DNA of 17,225 bases from an uncultured Muribaculaceae bacterium (GTDB taxonomy: Bacteria; Bacteroidota; Bacteroidia; Bacteroidales; Muribaculaceae). The translations under genes and the position numbers were made by a program. Under the pieces are notes generated by a model that saw only the letters and a program-made list of their open reading frames with translations, searched no databases and was not told the DNA's origin. Of the stretch, positions 4,563 through 13,241 are shown one piece after another. The first letter of the stretch is position 1; each line of letters opens with the position of its first letter. The stretch covers positions 1 to 17,225 of the forward strand of contig CAJTTA010000044.1 of the NCBI GenBank assembly GCA_910579305.1. Reading direction: 5' to 3'.

Positions 4563-7391
4563 ATGAAACATTTTCTAACGGCTGCGGCGGGCCTGCTCTT
4601 AGCTACGTCCTCCATGCACGCGGCCACGCAGTTTCCAAGCAGATCGGACTTCCGCGATGAGTCTATCTACTTTGTGATGACAACCCGTTTCTATGACGGC
4701 GACACAGGCAACAACACCTATTGCTGGGACGGTGTGCTGAATCAGAACGACCCCGAATGGCGCGGCGACTTCAAGGGGCTTATCGAAAAACTTGATTACA
4801 TCAAGGCTCTTGGCTTCACTACAGTGTGGGTGACTCCTGTAGTGGAAAACGCATCCGGCCTTGACTATCATGGTTATCATGCTTTCAATTTTGAGAAGGT
4901 CGATCCCCGTTATGAGTCTGATGACTGCAAGTTCCAGGATCTTATCGATGCCGCCCATGCCAAGGGGATGAAGATCATTCTCGACGTAGTGTTCAACCAC
5001 ACAGGCAACTTCGGCGAGAATACTCTCTGCCCGATGTTTGAGAAAGACTATTCTCAGCCCATGGACAACATCAACAAGTCCATGAAGCTTCACCCCGAGA
5101 CCAAGCTCCCCGCCAACTACAACAGTCTCCCCGCAAAGGATCAGTATGGCAATCGTCTCGGCCTTATGAAGAACACCCTGGGCAAGAATCAGGATGTGCA
5201 CAACTACTGGCATCACTATGCCCACTTCAACTGGGATAATCCTACACGCTGGTGGGGACAGATAGCCGGCGACTGCGTGGATCTCAACACAGAGAACGCC
5301 TATGTCACCAATTATCTCGTGAAGTGTTATACGAAATTCATCGAGATGGGTGTGGACGGCTTCCGTATCGATACCGGCGGCCACATCTCACGCCTTTCCT
5401 TCAATAAGATGTTCATTCCCCAGCTTGCGGCTGCCGGCGAAAAATACAAGGCGAAGCGTGGAGGCACCCCCTTCTATATGTATACCGAGGTATGCTCCCG
5501 TGCAGAAGAGGTGATCTACCGCGGTGAGAACTACAATTGCTCACCCTGTTTCTACACCTGGAAGGAAAGCAAGGATTATCCCTGGGATATGAGCGAGACC
5601 TCCTGGGATGATTATGTAGTGATGGAAGGCGAGTATGGCGGACATGTCAATGCCCAGTCGGTGCTCCAGCAGGGCGAGGATTATCTCGGCCATTCAAACA
5701 TGCCTACATCCAACAATGCCTGGCTCAATGGCAATGACTACCGCGCCGAGGATTACTCCATGAATTCCGGTCTCAATGTGATCGACTTCCCCATGCACTG
5801 GCGCTTCAAGGATGCCAAGAATGCATTCGGCGTGAATTCAGAGGATAACCTCTATAACGATGCCCGCTGGAATGTGGTATATGTAGACTCTCATGACTAC
5901 GGCCCGAACGGCAATGACAAGTGCCGCTTCTCCTGGGGTGCCGACGCCCTCGCCGAAAACTTCTCCCTGATGTTCTCCTGGCGCGGCATACCCTGTGTAT
6001 ATTACGGCACCGAGGTTGAGTTCCGTGCAGGCAAGACGATTGATGAAGGCGCCAATATGGCACTCAAGGACGGCGGACGCGCATATTTCGGTGGCTATCT
6101 CACCGGTTCCGCCAGTGTCTCCGACTTTGCTGAATATACCAATGCTACCGGCAACTTCGCTGCTACACTCTCTCATCCCGTGGCCATGCATCTCCAGCGT
6201 CTCAACAAGATCCGCATGGCTATCCCCGCGCTGCGCAAGGGCCAGTATTCCACTCAGGGCTGCTCAGGCTACATCGCATTCAAGCGCCGCTATAAGGATG
6301 CCGACACCGACTCCTACGCACTTGTGGCTATAAGCGGCAATGCCACTTTCACCGGCGTGCTCAACGGCACATATGTAGAGGTGATCACCGGCGAGACTGT
6401 GAATGTGACCGACGGAAAGCTCTCCGCCACCTTCTCCGGCAAGGGCAACATGCGCATCTACGTTCTCAAGAATTCCACTCACTCCAACATAGGCAAGATC
6501 GGTGAGGATGGCAAGTATCTTTATGCCAATGCTCCCGCAGCAATCTCCACGCTTGCTTACGACGGCAATGAAGAAGCCGGCGAGACTGTGACCGTGCGTG
6601 ATAACGGCCCCGGCCCCGTTGACCCCGATCCCGTAGATCCCAAAGAGCTCGTGCGCTACGAAGGCGAGCAGTGCGTATTCTTCCACAACACCGCTTCATG
6701 GGGCACTCCCATAAATGCATGGGTGTGGAGCGAGACTCAGAACTACACCGGCGGCACCTGGCCCGGTCAGTCATGCGAGAACCTCGGCAACGGCTACTGG
6801 AAGTGGAGCTACACCAGTGAAGGCGAGATTCCTGCCGGCGCTCAGGTCATCTTCAACGGCAGTGGCTCTCAGACCAAGGATCTGGCTTATCAGAACGGTG
6901 CGGTGTATGCCGCCGATGGCACTGTCGAGCAGGTGATCCCCGAAAGCGGCGAGAACCCCAATCCTCCCACGCCTCCCACTCCTCCTTCAGGCGATTTTGT
7001 GATCTACTTTGACAACACCGCTTCATCATGGGACACTCCCTACATTCATTACTGGGGCGGCACCACCGTATCCACATGGCCCGGTGAGGCGATGGAACGT
7101 GTGGCCGGCGAGGATAACCTCTGGCAGTATGTAGTGGCCGACGGCACTACCGGCATCCTCTTCAACGCAGGTGACGGTGAAAATACCAAGACTCCTGATT
7201 TCGTGGCTCTTCCCGGACATGTATACTCCATCTCGGGCGACCAGGGTGAGCACAACGGCGTAAGCATCTACCCTGTTGACTCTGAAGCTCCTGTTTACTT
7301 CAACCTTCAGGGTATGCCCGTTGCCAATCCTTCACAGGGTATATACATTGTGAAGCGTGGCAATAAGATCTCAAAAGAGTATATCTATTGA
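4563..7391 (+). CDS. Secreted GH13 alpha-amylase with two C-terminal starch-binding modules and a sorting-like tail
   Basis: This 942-residue protein begins with a signal peptide (MKHFLTAAAGLLLATSSMHA). The GH13 barrel follows at about 30-540 with region I DVVFNHTG (141-148), nucleophile D270 in GFRIDTGGH, acid/base E309 in YMYTEV, and D445 in YVDSHD. It hydrolyses alpha-1,4 bonds in starch or maltodextrin. A beta-sandwich C domain follows. Then come two modules that resemble CBM26: one at about 697-785 (FFHNTASWGTP, WPGQ) and one at about 810-905 (YFDNTASSWDTP, WPGE), joined by proline-rich linkers (PVDPDPVDP, PPTPPTPP). The last 30 residues, FNLQGMPVANPSQGIYIVKRG, resemble the type A C-terminal sorting domain of type IX secretion, suggesting surface display. 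There is no lipobox, unlike SusG. The gene is monocistronic, with its own promoter and terminator, and no SusC/D genes are adjacent. Confidence 0.94.
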   Translation: MKHFLTAAAGLLLATSSMHAATQFPSRSDFRDESIYFVMTTRFYDGDTGNNTYCWDGVLNQNDPEWRGDFKGLIEKLDYIKALGFTTVWVTPVVENASGLDYHGYHAFNFEKVDPRYESDDCKFQDLIDAAHAKGMKIILDVVFNHTGNFGENTLCPMFEKDYSQPMDNINKSMKLHPETKLPANYNSLPAKDQYGNRLGLMKNTLGKNQDVHNYWHHYAHFNWDNPTRWWGQIAGDCVDLNTENAYVTNYLVKCYTKFIEMGVDGFRIDTGGHISRLSFNKMFIPQLAAAGEKYKAKRGGTPFYMYTEVCSRAEEVIYRGENYNCSPCFYTWKESKDYPWDMSETSWDDYVVMEGEYGGHVNAQSVLQQGEDYLGHSNMPTSNNAWLNGNDYRAEDYSMNSGLNVIDFPMHWRFKDAKNAFGVNSEDNLYNDARWNVVYVDSHDYGPNGNDKCRFSWGADALAENFSLMFSWRGIPCVYYGTEVEFRAGKTIDEGANMALKDGGRAYFGGYLTGSASVSDFAEYTNATGNFAATLSHPVAMHLQRLNKIRMAIPALRKGQYSTQGCSGYIAFKRRYKDADTDSYALVAISGNATFTGVLNGTYVEVITGETVNVTDGKLSATFSGKGNMRIYVLKNSTHSNIGKIGEDGKYLYANAPAAISTLAYDGNEEAGETVTVRDNGPGPVDPDPVDPKELVRYEGEQCVFFHNTASWGTPINAWVWSETQNYTGGTWPGQSCENLGNGYWKWSYTSEGEIPAGAQVIFNGSGSQTKDLAYQNGAVYAADGTVEQVIPESGENPNPPTPPTPPSGDFVIYFDNTASSWDTPYIHYWGGTTVSTWPGEAMERVAGEDNLWQYVVADGTTGILFNAGDGENTKTPDFVALPGHVYSISGDQGEHNGVSIYPVDSEAPVYFNLQGMPVANPSQGIYIVKRGNKISKEYIY

Positions 7392-7461
7392 TATGCCATA
7401 GGGCAGTGATTTGTTGACCCACTCTCTGAAGGGCCGAGAATCACCTCGACAACAATAAACT

Positions 7462-7499
7462 GTGTCGGCGTGCAACACATGCGCGCCGACACTTTTTTT
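7462..7499 (+). terminator. Terminator of the amylase gene
   Basis: GTGTCGGCG (7462-7470) pairs perfectly with CGCCGACAC (7484-7492). Three inner pairs (TGC/GCG, one G-T) and a 7-base loop complete it, and seven T follow. It isolates the amylase transcript from the next operon. Confidence 0.93.
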
Positions 7500-7518
7500 A
7501 TTCTCCGCTCACATGGGA

Positions 7519-7550
7519 TTTGGCCTGCTGCAAAAGTTTTGCTAATTTTG
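7519..7550 (+). promoter_or_regulatory. Promoter of the nuclease-helicase-nspC operon
   Basis: TTTG (7519-7522), 20 bases, then TAATTTTG (7543-7550) is an exact match to the consensus. The 13-bp perfect palindrome GCAAAAGTTTTGC (7530-7542) fills the spacer directly up to the -7 box and could be an operator. The predicted start is about 7553, only some 3 bases before the ATG at 7556, so the message is almost leaderless. Confidence 0.78.
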
Positions 7551-7555
7551 TAGGT

Positions 7556-8365
7556 ATGAAGATTAATAAGATCACACATAGGTTGCTCTCAATAGCCATG
7601 CTCGGCCCCATGGCTCTCTCGGCCATGGGCTGGGGGCAGAAAGGCCATGACACAACGGCCGAGATAGCGTCGCGTCACCTTACTCCTGCCACGTCTGCCG
7701 CAGTAGATTCGCTGCTGAAAGGGCGCTCGATGGTGTATTGGAGCAATTGGCTTGACAATGCATCACACACTCCGGAATATACCTACACCAAGAGCTGGCA
7801 TTACAAGAATATAGATCCGGGAGAGACCTATGACAATGCGCCCATGTATCAGGGGGGCGACATAGTGACGGCGCTCACCGACCTGCGCAGGAATCTCGCC
7901 TCCGGCAATCTTGATGAAAAGCAGAGTACGCTCGCCCTCAAGATGATCGTGCACCTGATGGGAGATCTGCATCAGCCGCTTCACATGGGGCGTCGCAATG
8001 ACCGTGGCGGCAACGGCCGCAAGGTGTCATTCTTCGATCGAGACACGAATCTTCATTCCGTCTGGGATTCTTATCTGCCGGAAGCCGCGCATAAATGGAG
8101 CTATACGGAATGGTCGGATCAGATTGATGCTGCATCGCCAGCCATGCTGCGCACTCTTACGGAAGGCGATTTTTCTTCATGGGGACGTGAGACCTACGGA
8201 CTCGCCACGGAAGTATATGACGCCACTCCCGAAGGCACAGTCATATCATATGACTATATAGCGAAGTGGGCTCCGGTTGTAGAGCAACAGTTCCTGAAAG
8301 GAGGTTTGCGCCTGGCACATGTGCTGAATTCCATTTTCGATTCAGAATATGATCAGAAGCCATGA
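7556..8365 (+). CDS. S1/P1-family zinc-dependent nuclease, exported
   Basis: This is a 269-residue protein. The ATG at 7556 is chosen over the in-frame one at 7520 because the latter lies inside the promoter and because MKINKITHRLLSIAMLGPMALSAMG is a good signal peptide. Cleavage before W26 would expose the N-terminal tryptophan that binds zinc in this family. The other ligands follow P1 nuclease closely: H31, D67 (NWLD), H82 (SWHY), H133/D137/H143 (HLMGDLHQPLH) and H167/D171 (NLHSVWD). The spacings W1-H6, H116-D120-H126 and H149-D153 of P1 are all reproduced. The enzyme cleaves single-stranded DNA and RNA and 3'-nucleotides in the periplasm or outside, probably for phosphate or nucleoside scavenging. 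The stop overlaps the next start by 4 bases (ATGA). Confidence 0.94.
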   Translation: MKINKITHRLLSIAMLGPMALSAMGWGQKGHDTTAEIASRHLTPATSAAVDSLLKGRSMVYWSNWLDNASHTPEYTYTKSWHYKNIDPGETYDNAPMYQGGDIVTALTDLRRNLASGNLDEKQSTLALKMIVHLMGDLHQPLHMGRRNDRGGNGRKVSFFDRDTNLHSVWDSYLPEAAHKWSYTEWSDQIDAASPAMLRTLTEGDFSSWGRETYGLATEVYDATPEGTVISYDYIAKWAPVVEQQFLKGGLRLAHVLNSIFDSEYDQKP

Positions 8366-8841
8366 CCGTTCTGCCGCACTTGAATATCCCTGACTTCCCG
8401 GTGAAGATAATGAGAGTGGGGGAGAGCCTTCGCATCCGCGATGATTTGCGCGGAAAGTATGTGGCTCTTACCCCGGAGGAGTATGTGAGACAGCGATTCA
8501 CGGCCTGGCTTACACATGATCTTCACTATCCCCCCTCACTCATGAACAATGAGGTGGCTCTTGATGTGAACGGTACTCGCCGCAGGTGCGACACTGTAGT
8601 GTTCGATCGTGACGGGTCGCACTTCATGATAGTGGAATACAAGGCCCCGGAGGTGAGGATCACTCAGGATGTGTTCGACCAGATAGCACGATACAACATG
8701 GTGCTCCATGCCCGCTATCTTGTGGTGAGCAACGGGCTGCAGCACTTCTGCTGTCGCATGGACTATGCCGCCGCCACCTATCATTTCCTGCCGGAAATAC
8801 CTGATTTCGCAATGATTCATCTTTCGCAAGGACAATCGTAA
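8362..8841 (+). CDS. HSDR_N-type PD-(D/E)XK nuclease-like protein
   Basis: This 159-residue protein matches the stand-alone type I restriction R-subunit N-terminal domain family (HSDR_N_2) that is widespread in Bacteroidetes. The core is visible: YVRQRFTAWL helix with E40, RRRCDTVVF with D77, the IVEYKAP strand with E92 and K94, and a QIARYN helix with Q107. D77-E92-x-K94 make a complete PD-(D/E)XK metal site, so nuclease activity is possible. No HsdM or HsdS gene and no helicase domain are present in the protein. It overlaps the upstream nuclease gene by 4 bases and its TAA abuts the ATG of the UvrD-like helicase, so it is coupled to both. The function of this family is not established. Confidence 0.87.
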   Translation: MTVLPHLNIPDFPVKIMRVGESLRIRDDLRGKYVALTPEEYVRQRFTAWLTHDLHYPPSLMNNEVALDVNGTRRRCDTVVFDRDGSHFMIVEYKAPEVRITQDVFDQIARYNMVLHARYLVVSNGLQHFCCRMDYAAATYHFLPEIPDFAMIHLSQGQS

Positions 8842-11196
8842 ATGGAGAAGAATTCCACGCATATGCCCGAATATCTTTCCACACTCAATGAGCAGCAGCG
8901 TGCTGCCGTGGAATATCTCGACGGGCCTGCCCTGGTCATAGCAGGAGCCGGGTCGGGCAAGACCCGTGTGCTCACCTATAAGATAGTGCATCTTCTGGCT
9001 AATGGCTATGAGCCATGGCGCATAATGGCGCTCACCTTTACCAATAAGGCGGCCAGAGAGATGAAGGAGCGCATAAGCTCCGTAGTGGGAGACAAAGTCG
9101 CATCACGCTTGTGGATGGGCACATTCCACTCGGTGTTTCTGCACATTCTCCGCAATCATGCCGATATGCTCGGATTCCGTCGTGATTTCACAATCTATGA
9201 CGCAGCCGACACAAAGGCTCTTGTCAACACGATAATAAAGGATCTCAATCTTGATGCGAAGGTATACAAACCGGGCACGATAGCCTCGGTGATATCAGGA
9301 GCCAAGAACGCGCTTGTGTCGGCCGACCAATATCTTGCTGATCCCGACTACATGAAGAGGGATGCGGCCTGCTCGCGTCCGCTCACCGGCCGTATCTACA
9401 AGCTGTATGTCGAGCGTTGCCGCCTGGCGCAGGCCATGGACTTCGATGACATACTCTTTTACATGAATGTGCTGCTGCGTGATCATCCCGAAGTGCTCAG
9501 ACACTATCAGGAGTATTTCCGGTATATTCTTGTGGATGAATATCAGGATACCAATTTTGCCCAGCATCTCATAATCTCGCAGCTGTCGCGTCTCACACGA
9601 AATCTCTGTGTGGTGGGCGATGACGCGCAGAGCATTTACTCATTCCGCGGAGCCAACATAGCCAATATACTTGGCCTTGAGCGGCATTATCCTGACCTGC
9701 ACATATTCAAGCTTGAGCGAAATTATCGCTCTACACAGAATATAATCAATGCCGCCGGCTCGCTCATACGCCATAACCGTAATCAGATTCCCAAGAATGT
9801 GTTCTCTGAAAATGAGCGCGGCACCCCAGTCAAGGTGATAAGTGCATATTCCGACCTGGATGAGGCGGCTCTCGTGGCAGGGCTTATAAGCGGCACTCGC
9901 CTGTCGCGCCATGACAGCTTTGATGACTATGCCATACTCTATCGCACTAATGCCCAGAGCCGACTTCTTGAAGAGGCGCTCCGCAAGCGCTCGATACCTT
10001 ATCGCATTTATGGCGGGCTTTCGTTCTATCAGCGCAAGGAGGTGAAGGATGCCATATGCTACTTCCGTCTTTCCTTGAATCCTGATGATGACGAGGCCTT
10101 GATGCGAGTGATCAACTATCCTGCCAGAGGCATAGGCGCCACGACCATGAAGAAAGTGACGGCCACTGCCATAGAGCGTGGCCTGAGCATGTGGCAGGTG
10201 ATATGCGAGCCCGAGGCTTCGGGACTCGCGGTAAATGCCGGCACGATGCGTAAGCTATCAGCCTTTGCCGACATGATAAAGGAGTTTATTGCCGACAATG
10301 CAGACGGCTCATCGGCCGATGAGCTCGCTTCTTTAATCTACACTCGCACCGGAATGCTTTCCTCTCTGATGCATGACACCACTCCCGAGGCTATTTCCCG
10401 ATCGGAGAATCTTCAGGAGCTGCGCAACGGCATACGGGAATTTATCCAGATACGCCAGGCCATGGGGGAGGAGGATATGGGTATGGGCGCTTTCCTCAGC
10501 GAGGTCTCTCTTGCCACGGATCAGGACACCAAGGACGCGTCCGATGACGATGAGCCCAAGGTGACGCTCATGACAATGCATGCGGCCAAAGGCCTGGAGT
10601 TCAAGAATGTCTTCATAGTAGGAGCTGAAGAGGAGCTGATACCTTCAGGCATGGCTATGGATAGCCTGGAGGATGTGGAGGAGGAGAGGCGTCTGCTATA
10701 TGTGGCCATTACCCGTGCCAAGGAACATTGCACCATAACTTATGCCTCTCAGATGCGACACCGCAACGGGCAGCCCACATTTCCGCGCCCTTCCCGATTC
10801 CTGCGTGACATCGACATGAAATACATGGAGCTTGAGAATTCATCCTCATTCGGAAGCGGCTTCCCCGAAGCTTCTTTCCCATCCGGCCATAAGACTTCGA
10901 TTTCCGCCTCATATAAGGATTCAAGGACTGCTGCCTCTTCCCGTCCTGATGAATACAGCCCCAGGCTGCGTTCCAATTCGCGTGCGCGGAAGGCATCGCC
11001 TGCCGTAGACAAGGCTACAGCCGAGCGGGCTGCCGGCTTTGCCGAGGGCATGCGCATAAGCCATACCCGTTTTGGCTCCGGCACCATACGCCTTATAGAA
11101 GGCAAAGGCGCCGACACTGCCATGGTGATAGATTTTGATGATTTCGGATCAAAACGCATCATTCTGCGTTTTGCCTCAATTACCCCCTTAGAATGA
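8842..11196 (+). CDS. UvrD/PcrA-type SF1A DNA helicase
   Basis: This 784-residue protein has the length and motif order of PcrA/UvrD: Q motif LNEQQRAAV (15-23), Walker A GAGSGKT (35-41), Ia ALTFTNKAA, II VDEYQDT (231-237), III GDDAQSIYSFRG (259-270), IV ERNYRST, V TMHAAKGLEF and VI YVAITRAKEH. The last 50 residues (ISHTRFGSGTI ... VIDFDDFGSKRI) form the Tudor-like C-terminal domain that in PcrA/UvrD contacts RNA polymerase and UvrB. It unwinds DNA 3' to 5' in nucleotide excision and mismatch repair and removes RecA or stalled polymerase. The start at 8842 abuts the previous stop; M8 at 8863 is an alternative. The stop overlaps nspC by 4 bases. Confidence 0.94.
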   Translation: MEKNSTHMPEYLSTLNEQQRAAVEYLDGPALVIAGAGSGKTRVLTYKIVHLLANGYEPWRIMALTFTNKAAREMKERISSVVGDKVASRLWMGTFHSVFLHILRNHADMLGFRRDFTIYDAADTKALVNTIIKDLNLDAKVYKPGTIASVISGAKNALVSADQYLADPDYMKRDAACSRPLTGRIYKLYVERCRLAQAMDFDDILFYMNVLLRDHPEVLRHYQEYFRYILVDEYQDTNFAQHLIISQLSRLTRNLCVVGDDAQSIYSFRGANIANILGLERHYPDLHIFKLERNYRSTQNIINAAGSLIRHNRNQIPKNVFSENERGTPVKVISAYSDLDEAALVAGLISGTRLSRHDSFDDYAILYRTNAQSRLLEEALRKRSIPYRIYGGLSFYQRKEVKDAICYFRLSLNPDDDEALMRVINYPARGIGATTMKKVTATAIERGLSMWQVICEPEASGLAVNAGTMRKLSAFADMIKEFIADNADGSSADELASLIYTRTGMLSSLMHDTTPEAISRSENLQELRNGIREFIQIRQAMGEEDMGMGAFLSEVSLATDQDTKDASDDDEPKVTLMTMHAAKGLEFKNVFIVGAEEELIPSGMAMDSLEDVEEERRLLYVAITRAKEHCTITYASQMRHRNGQPTFPRPSRFLRDIDMKYMELENSSSFGSGFPEASFPSGHKTSISASYKDSRTAASSRPDEYSPRLRSNSRARKASPAVDKATAERAAGFAEGMRISHTRFGSGTIRLIEGKGADTAMVIDFDDFGSKRIILRFASITPLE

Positions 11197-12335
11197 TACC
11201 TACTCCTTATTATATCGTATATGAAGAGCGGTTGCGGCGCAATCTCTCACTCATCACGGAAGTGGCCCGGGAGTCGGGCGCTCAGATCATAATGGCTTTC
11301 AAGGCCAACGCTTTGTGGAAGACATTCCCGATATTTCGTGAATACGGCATCTCCTCCACTGCATCATCTCTTAATGAAATGCAGCTATCGCTTGATTATC
11401 TCAAGGGAGAAGTGCATGCCTATTGCCCTGTGTACACCCCCGAGACATTCCCGAAATTTCTTGCAGGGTGCAGCCACATCACTTTTAATTCCCTTCAACA
11501 GTTCCGGCGCTTCAGTGCACTTATAGATGAATATAATTCGGCCCATCCCGGTCAAGAGGTCTCGGCCGGATTGCGGGTGAATCCGCAGTGCTCGGTCATA
11601 GACACGGATATATATAATCCTTGTCTGCCCGGGAGTCGCTTCGGCATGACGGCCGACATGATAGGCCCTTCGCTTCCTTCCGGCATAAAGGGGCTGCATT
11701 TTCATGCCTTGTGCGAAAGCTCAAGTCATGATCTGGAGAAGGTGCTTGCCGCTTTCGAAGAGCAGTTCGCCCATCTGCTCGCCGGAGTGGAATGGGTCAA
11801 CATGGGAGGTGGACATCTCATGACCAAAAAGGGATATGACACGTATCACTTGATTTCCCTGCTTCGTGCTTTCAAAGAGAGGCATCCGCATCTGCATGTG
11901 ATTCTGGAGCCGGGGAGCGCCTTCACGTGGCGCACCGGCGACCTGGTGACCGAAGTGATGGATGTCGTGGAGAATCAGGGCGTGAAGACGGCCATTATCG
12001 ATGCCTCTTTTGCATGCCATATGCCGGACTGCCTGGAAATGCCCTATAAGCCGGCTATCACCGAAGCTCTGCCTGATGATGCGTCGCATGGCCATATTTA
12101 TCGCCTTGGCGGCAATTCCTGTCTCAGTGGCGACTTCACAGGCGACTGGCGCTTTGAGCGTACATTGCAGCCCGGCGACCGACTCACTCTTGAGGATATG
12201 AACCATTATACTACGGTGAAGACCCACATGTTCAACGGCATACAGCATCCTTCAATATGGCTCTCACGCATGGATGGATCTCTGGAATGTCTGCGGCGCT
12301 TCACATATGAGGATTATCGCGACCGCATGGATTGA
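11193..12335 (+). CDS. nspC: Carboxynorspermidine/carboxyspermidine decarboxylase
   Basis: This 380-residue protein belongs to the fold III PLP decarboxylases related to diaminopimelate and ornithine decarboxylase. The PLP lysine is K37 in MAFKANA, the phosphate-binding glycines are in WVNMGGGHL (201-209), LEPGSAF (239-244) is present, and the catalytic cysteine from the partner subunit is C310 in GGNSCLSGD. The double motif SFACHMPDCLEMPY is characteristic of NspC. It decarboxylates carboxyspermidine or carboxynorspermidine in the last step of the alternative spermidine pathway of gut Bacteroidetes. Its partner, carboxyspermidine dehydrogenase, is not in the window. The gene is translationally coupled to the helicase by ATGA, although the functions are unrelated. 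Confidence 0.94.
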   Translation: MIPTPYYIVYEERLRRNLSLITEVARESGAQIIMAFKANALWKTFPIFREYGISSTASSLNEMQLSLDYLKGEVHAYCPVYTPETFPKFLAGCSHITFNSLQQFRRFSALIDEYNSAHPGQEVSAGLRVNPQCSVIDTDIYNPCLPGSRFGMTADMIGPSLPSGIKGLHFHALCESSSHDLEKVLAAFEEQFAHLLAGVEWVNMGGGHLMTKKGYDTYHLISLLRAFKERHPHLHVILEPGSAFTWRTGDLVTEVMDVVENQGVKTAIIDASFACHMPDCLEMPYKPAITEALPDDASHGHIYRLGGNSCLSGDFTGDWRFERTLQPGDRLTLEDMNHYTTVKTHMFNGIQHPSIWLSRMDGSLECLRRFTYEDYRDRMD

Positions 12336-12382
12336 GTGTCGCCTTGAATCCAAGACATGTTTAAACACAATAATTACATGAT

Positions 12383-13234
12383 ATGAAAGCTGATTTTCGG
12401 CATAAGCCTTCATGGCTTAAAATAAAGCTCCCGCGCGGCTTCAAGGCCGAGCAAGTCGTGGGGCTACTTAATGACCGGCACATACACACGATATGCTCCT
12501 CAGGAATGTGTCCTAACAGGGGAGAGTGCTGGAGTCGCGGCACGGCAACCTTTATGATAGGGGGCAATGTGTGTACCCGCGCTTGCCGCTTCTGCAATGT
12601 GGCTACCGGGCGTCCGGCTCCTCTTGACCCGGCTGAGATAGAGCATATCGCCACTTCGGTGAAGGAGCTGGGGCTGAAGCACGTGGTGCTCACATCCGTA
12701 GACCGTGATGATCTGCCTGATTACGGTGCGGGCCACTGGGCTGCAATGGTGAGGCGTATCCATGAACTGAGCCCGGGTACTACTATAGAGACACTTATTC
12801 CTGATATGCGCGGCCGAAAGGATCTGCTTGACCTTATTATTGCCGAGAAGCCGGAGGTGATATCCCATAACATGGAGACTGTGCGTCGTCTCACGCCTCA
12901 GGTGCGAAGCGTGGCTACATATGAATGTTCTCTGGAGGTGATACGCTATCTGGCTTCCTGCGGCGTGCGCACCAAGAGCGGCATAATGCTCGGACTGGGC
13001 GAGACTGAAGATGAGATCATAGCCACCATGGATGATCTGCGCGAGGCCGGATGCCATGTGATAACCATCGGACAGTACCTCCAGCCCACACGCAATCACT
13101 GGCCGGTGCAGGAATATGTGGAGCCGGAGGAATTCGAGCGTCTCGGAGAGATAGCACGAAGCAAGGGATTCATGCATGTGGAAAGCTCGCCAATGGTGCG
13201 CAGCAGCTATCATGCGGAGAAGCATGTGCAGTAA
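12383..13234 (+). CDS. lipA: Lipoyl synthase
   Basis: This 283-residue radical SAM enzyme inserts two sulfurs into protein-bound octanoyl groups. The auxiliary [4Fe-4S] cluster is bound by C38, C43 and C49 (CSSGMCPNRGEC), and the SAM cluster by C64, C68 and C71 (CTRACRFC). The C-terminal RSSYHA (273-278) supplies the serine ligand of the auxiliary cluster. Other family blocks are VLTSVDRDDLPDYGAGHW, IETLIPD, SHNMETV and KSGIMLGLGE. It starts 47 bases after nspC with no separate promoter match, so it is probably read from the same operon. It is followed after 7 bases by lipB, its pathway partner. Confidence 0.97.
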   Translation: MKADFRHKPSWLKIKLPRGFKAEQVVGLLNDRHIHTICSSGMCPNRGECWSRGTATFMIGGNVCTRACRFCNVATGRPAPLDPAEIEHIATSVKELGLKHVVLTSVDRDDLPDYGAGHWAAMVRRIHELSPGTTIETLIPDMRGRKDLLDLIIAEKPEVISHNMETVRRLTPQVRSVATYECSLEVIRYLASCGVRTKSGIMLGLGETEDEIIATMDDLREAGCHVITIGQYLQPTRNHWPVQEYVEPEEFERLGEIARSKGFMHVESSPMVRSSYHAEKHVQ

Positions 13235-13241
13235 AATAAGC

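Noticed and set aside
4599..5384. 261-residue frame on the minus strand inside the amylase gene
   Set aside because: It lies wholly opposite a GH13 coding region with catalytic motifs in order. It is a codon-bias shadow with no family resemblance.
7520..7555. Upstream start for the S1/P1 nuclease (12 more codons)
   Set aside because: That ATG lies inside the promoter between the -33 and -7 boxes, and the extension would displace the signal peptide.
8362..8841. A complete type I restriction-modification system
   Set aside because: Only a stand-alone HSDR_N-type domain is present. No HsdM, HsdS or translocase domain is nearby, and the UvrD-like gene is a repair helicase with a Tudor tail.
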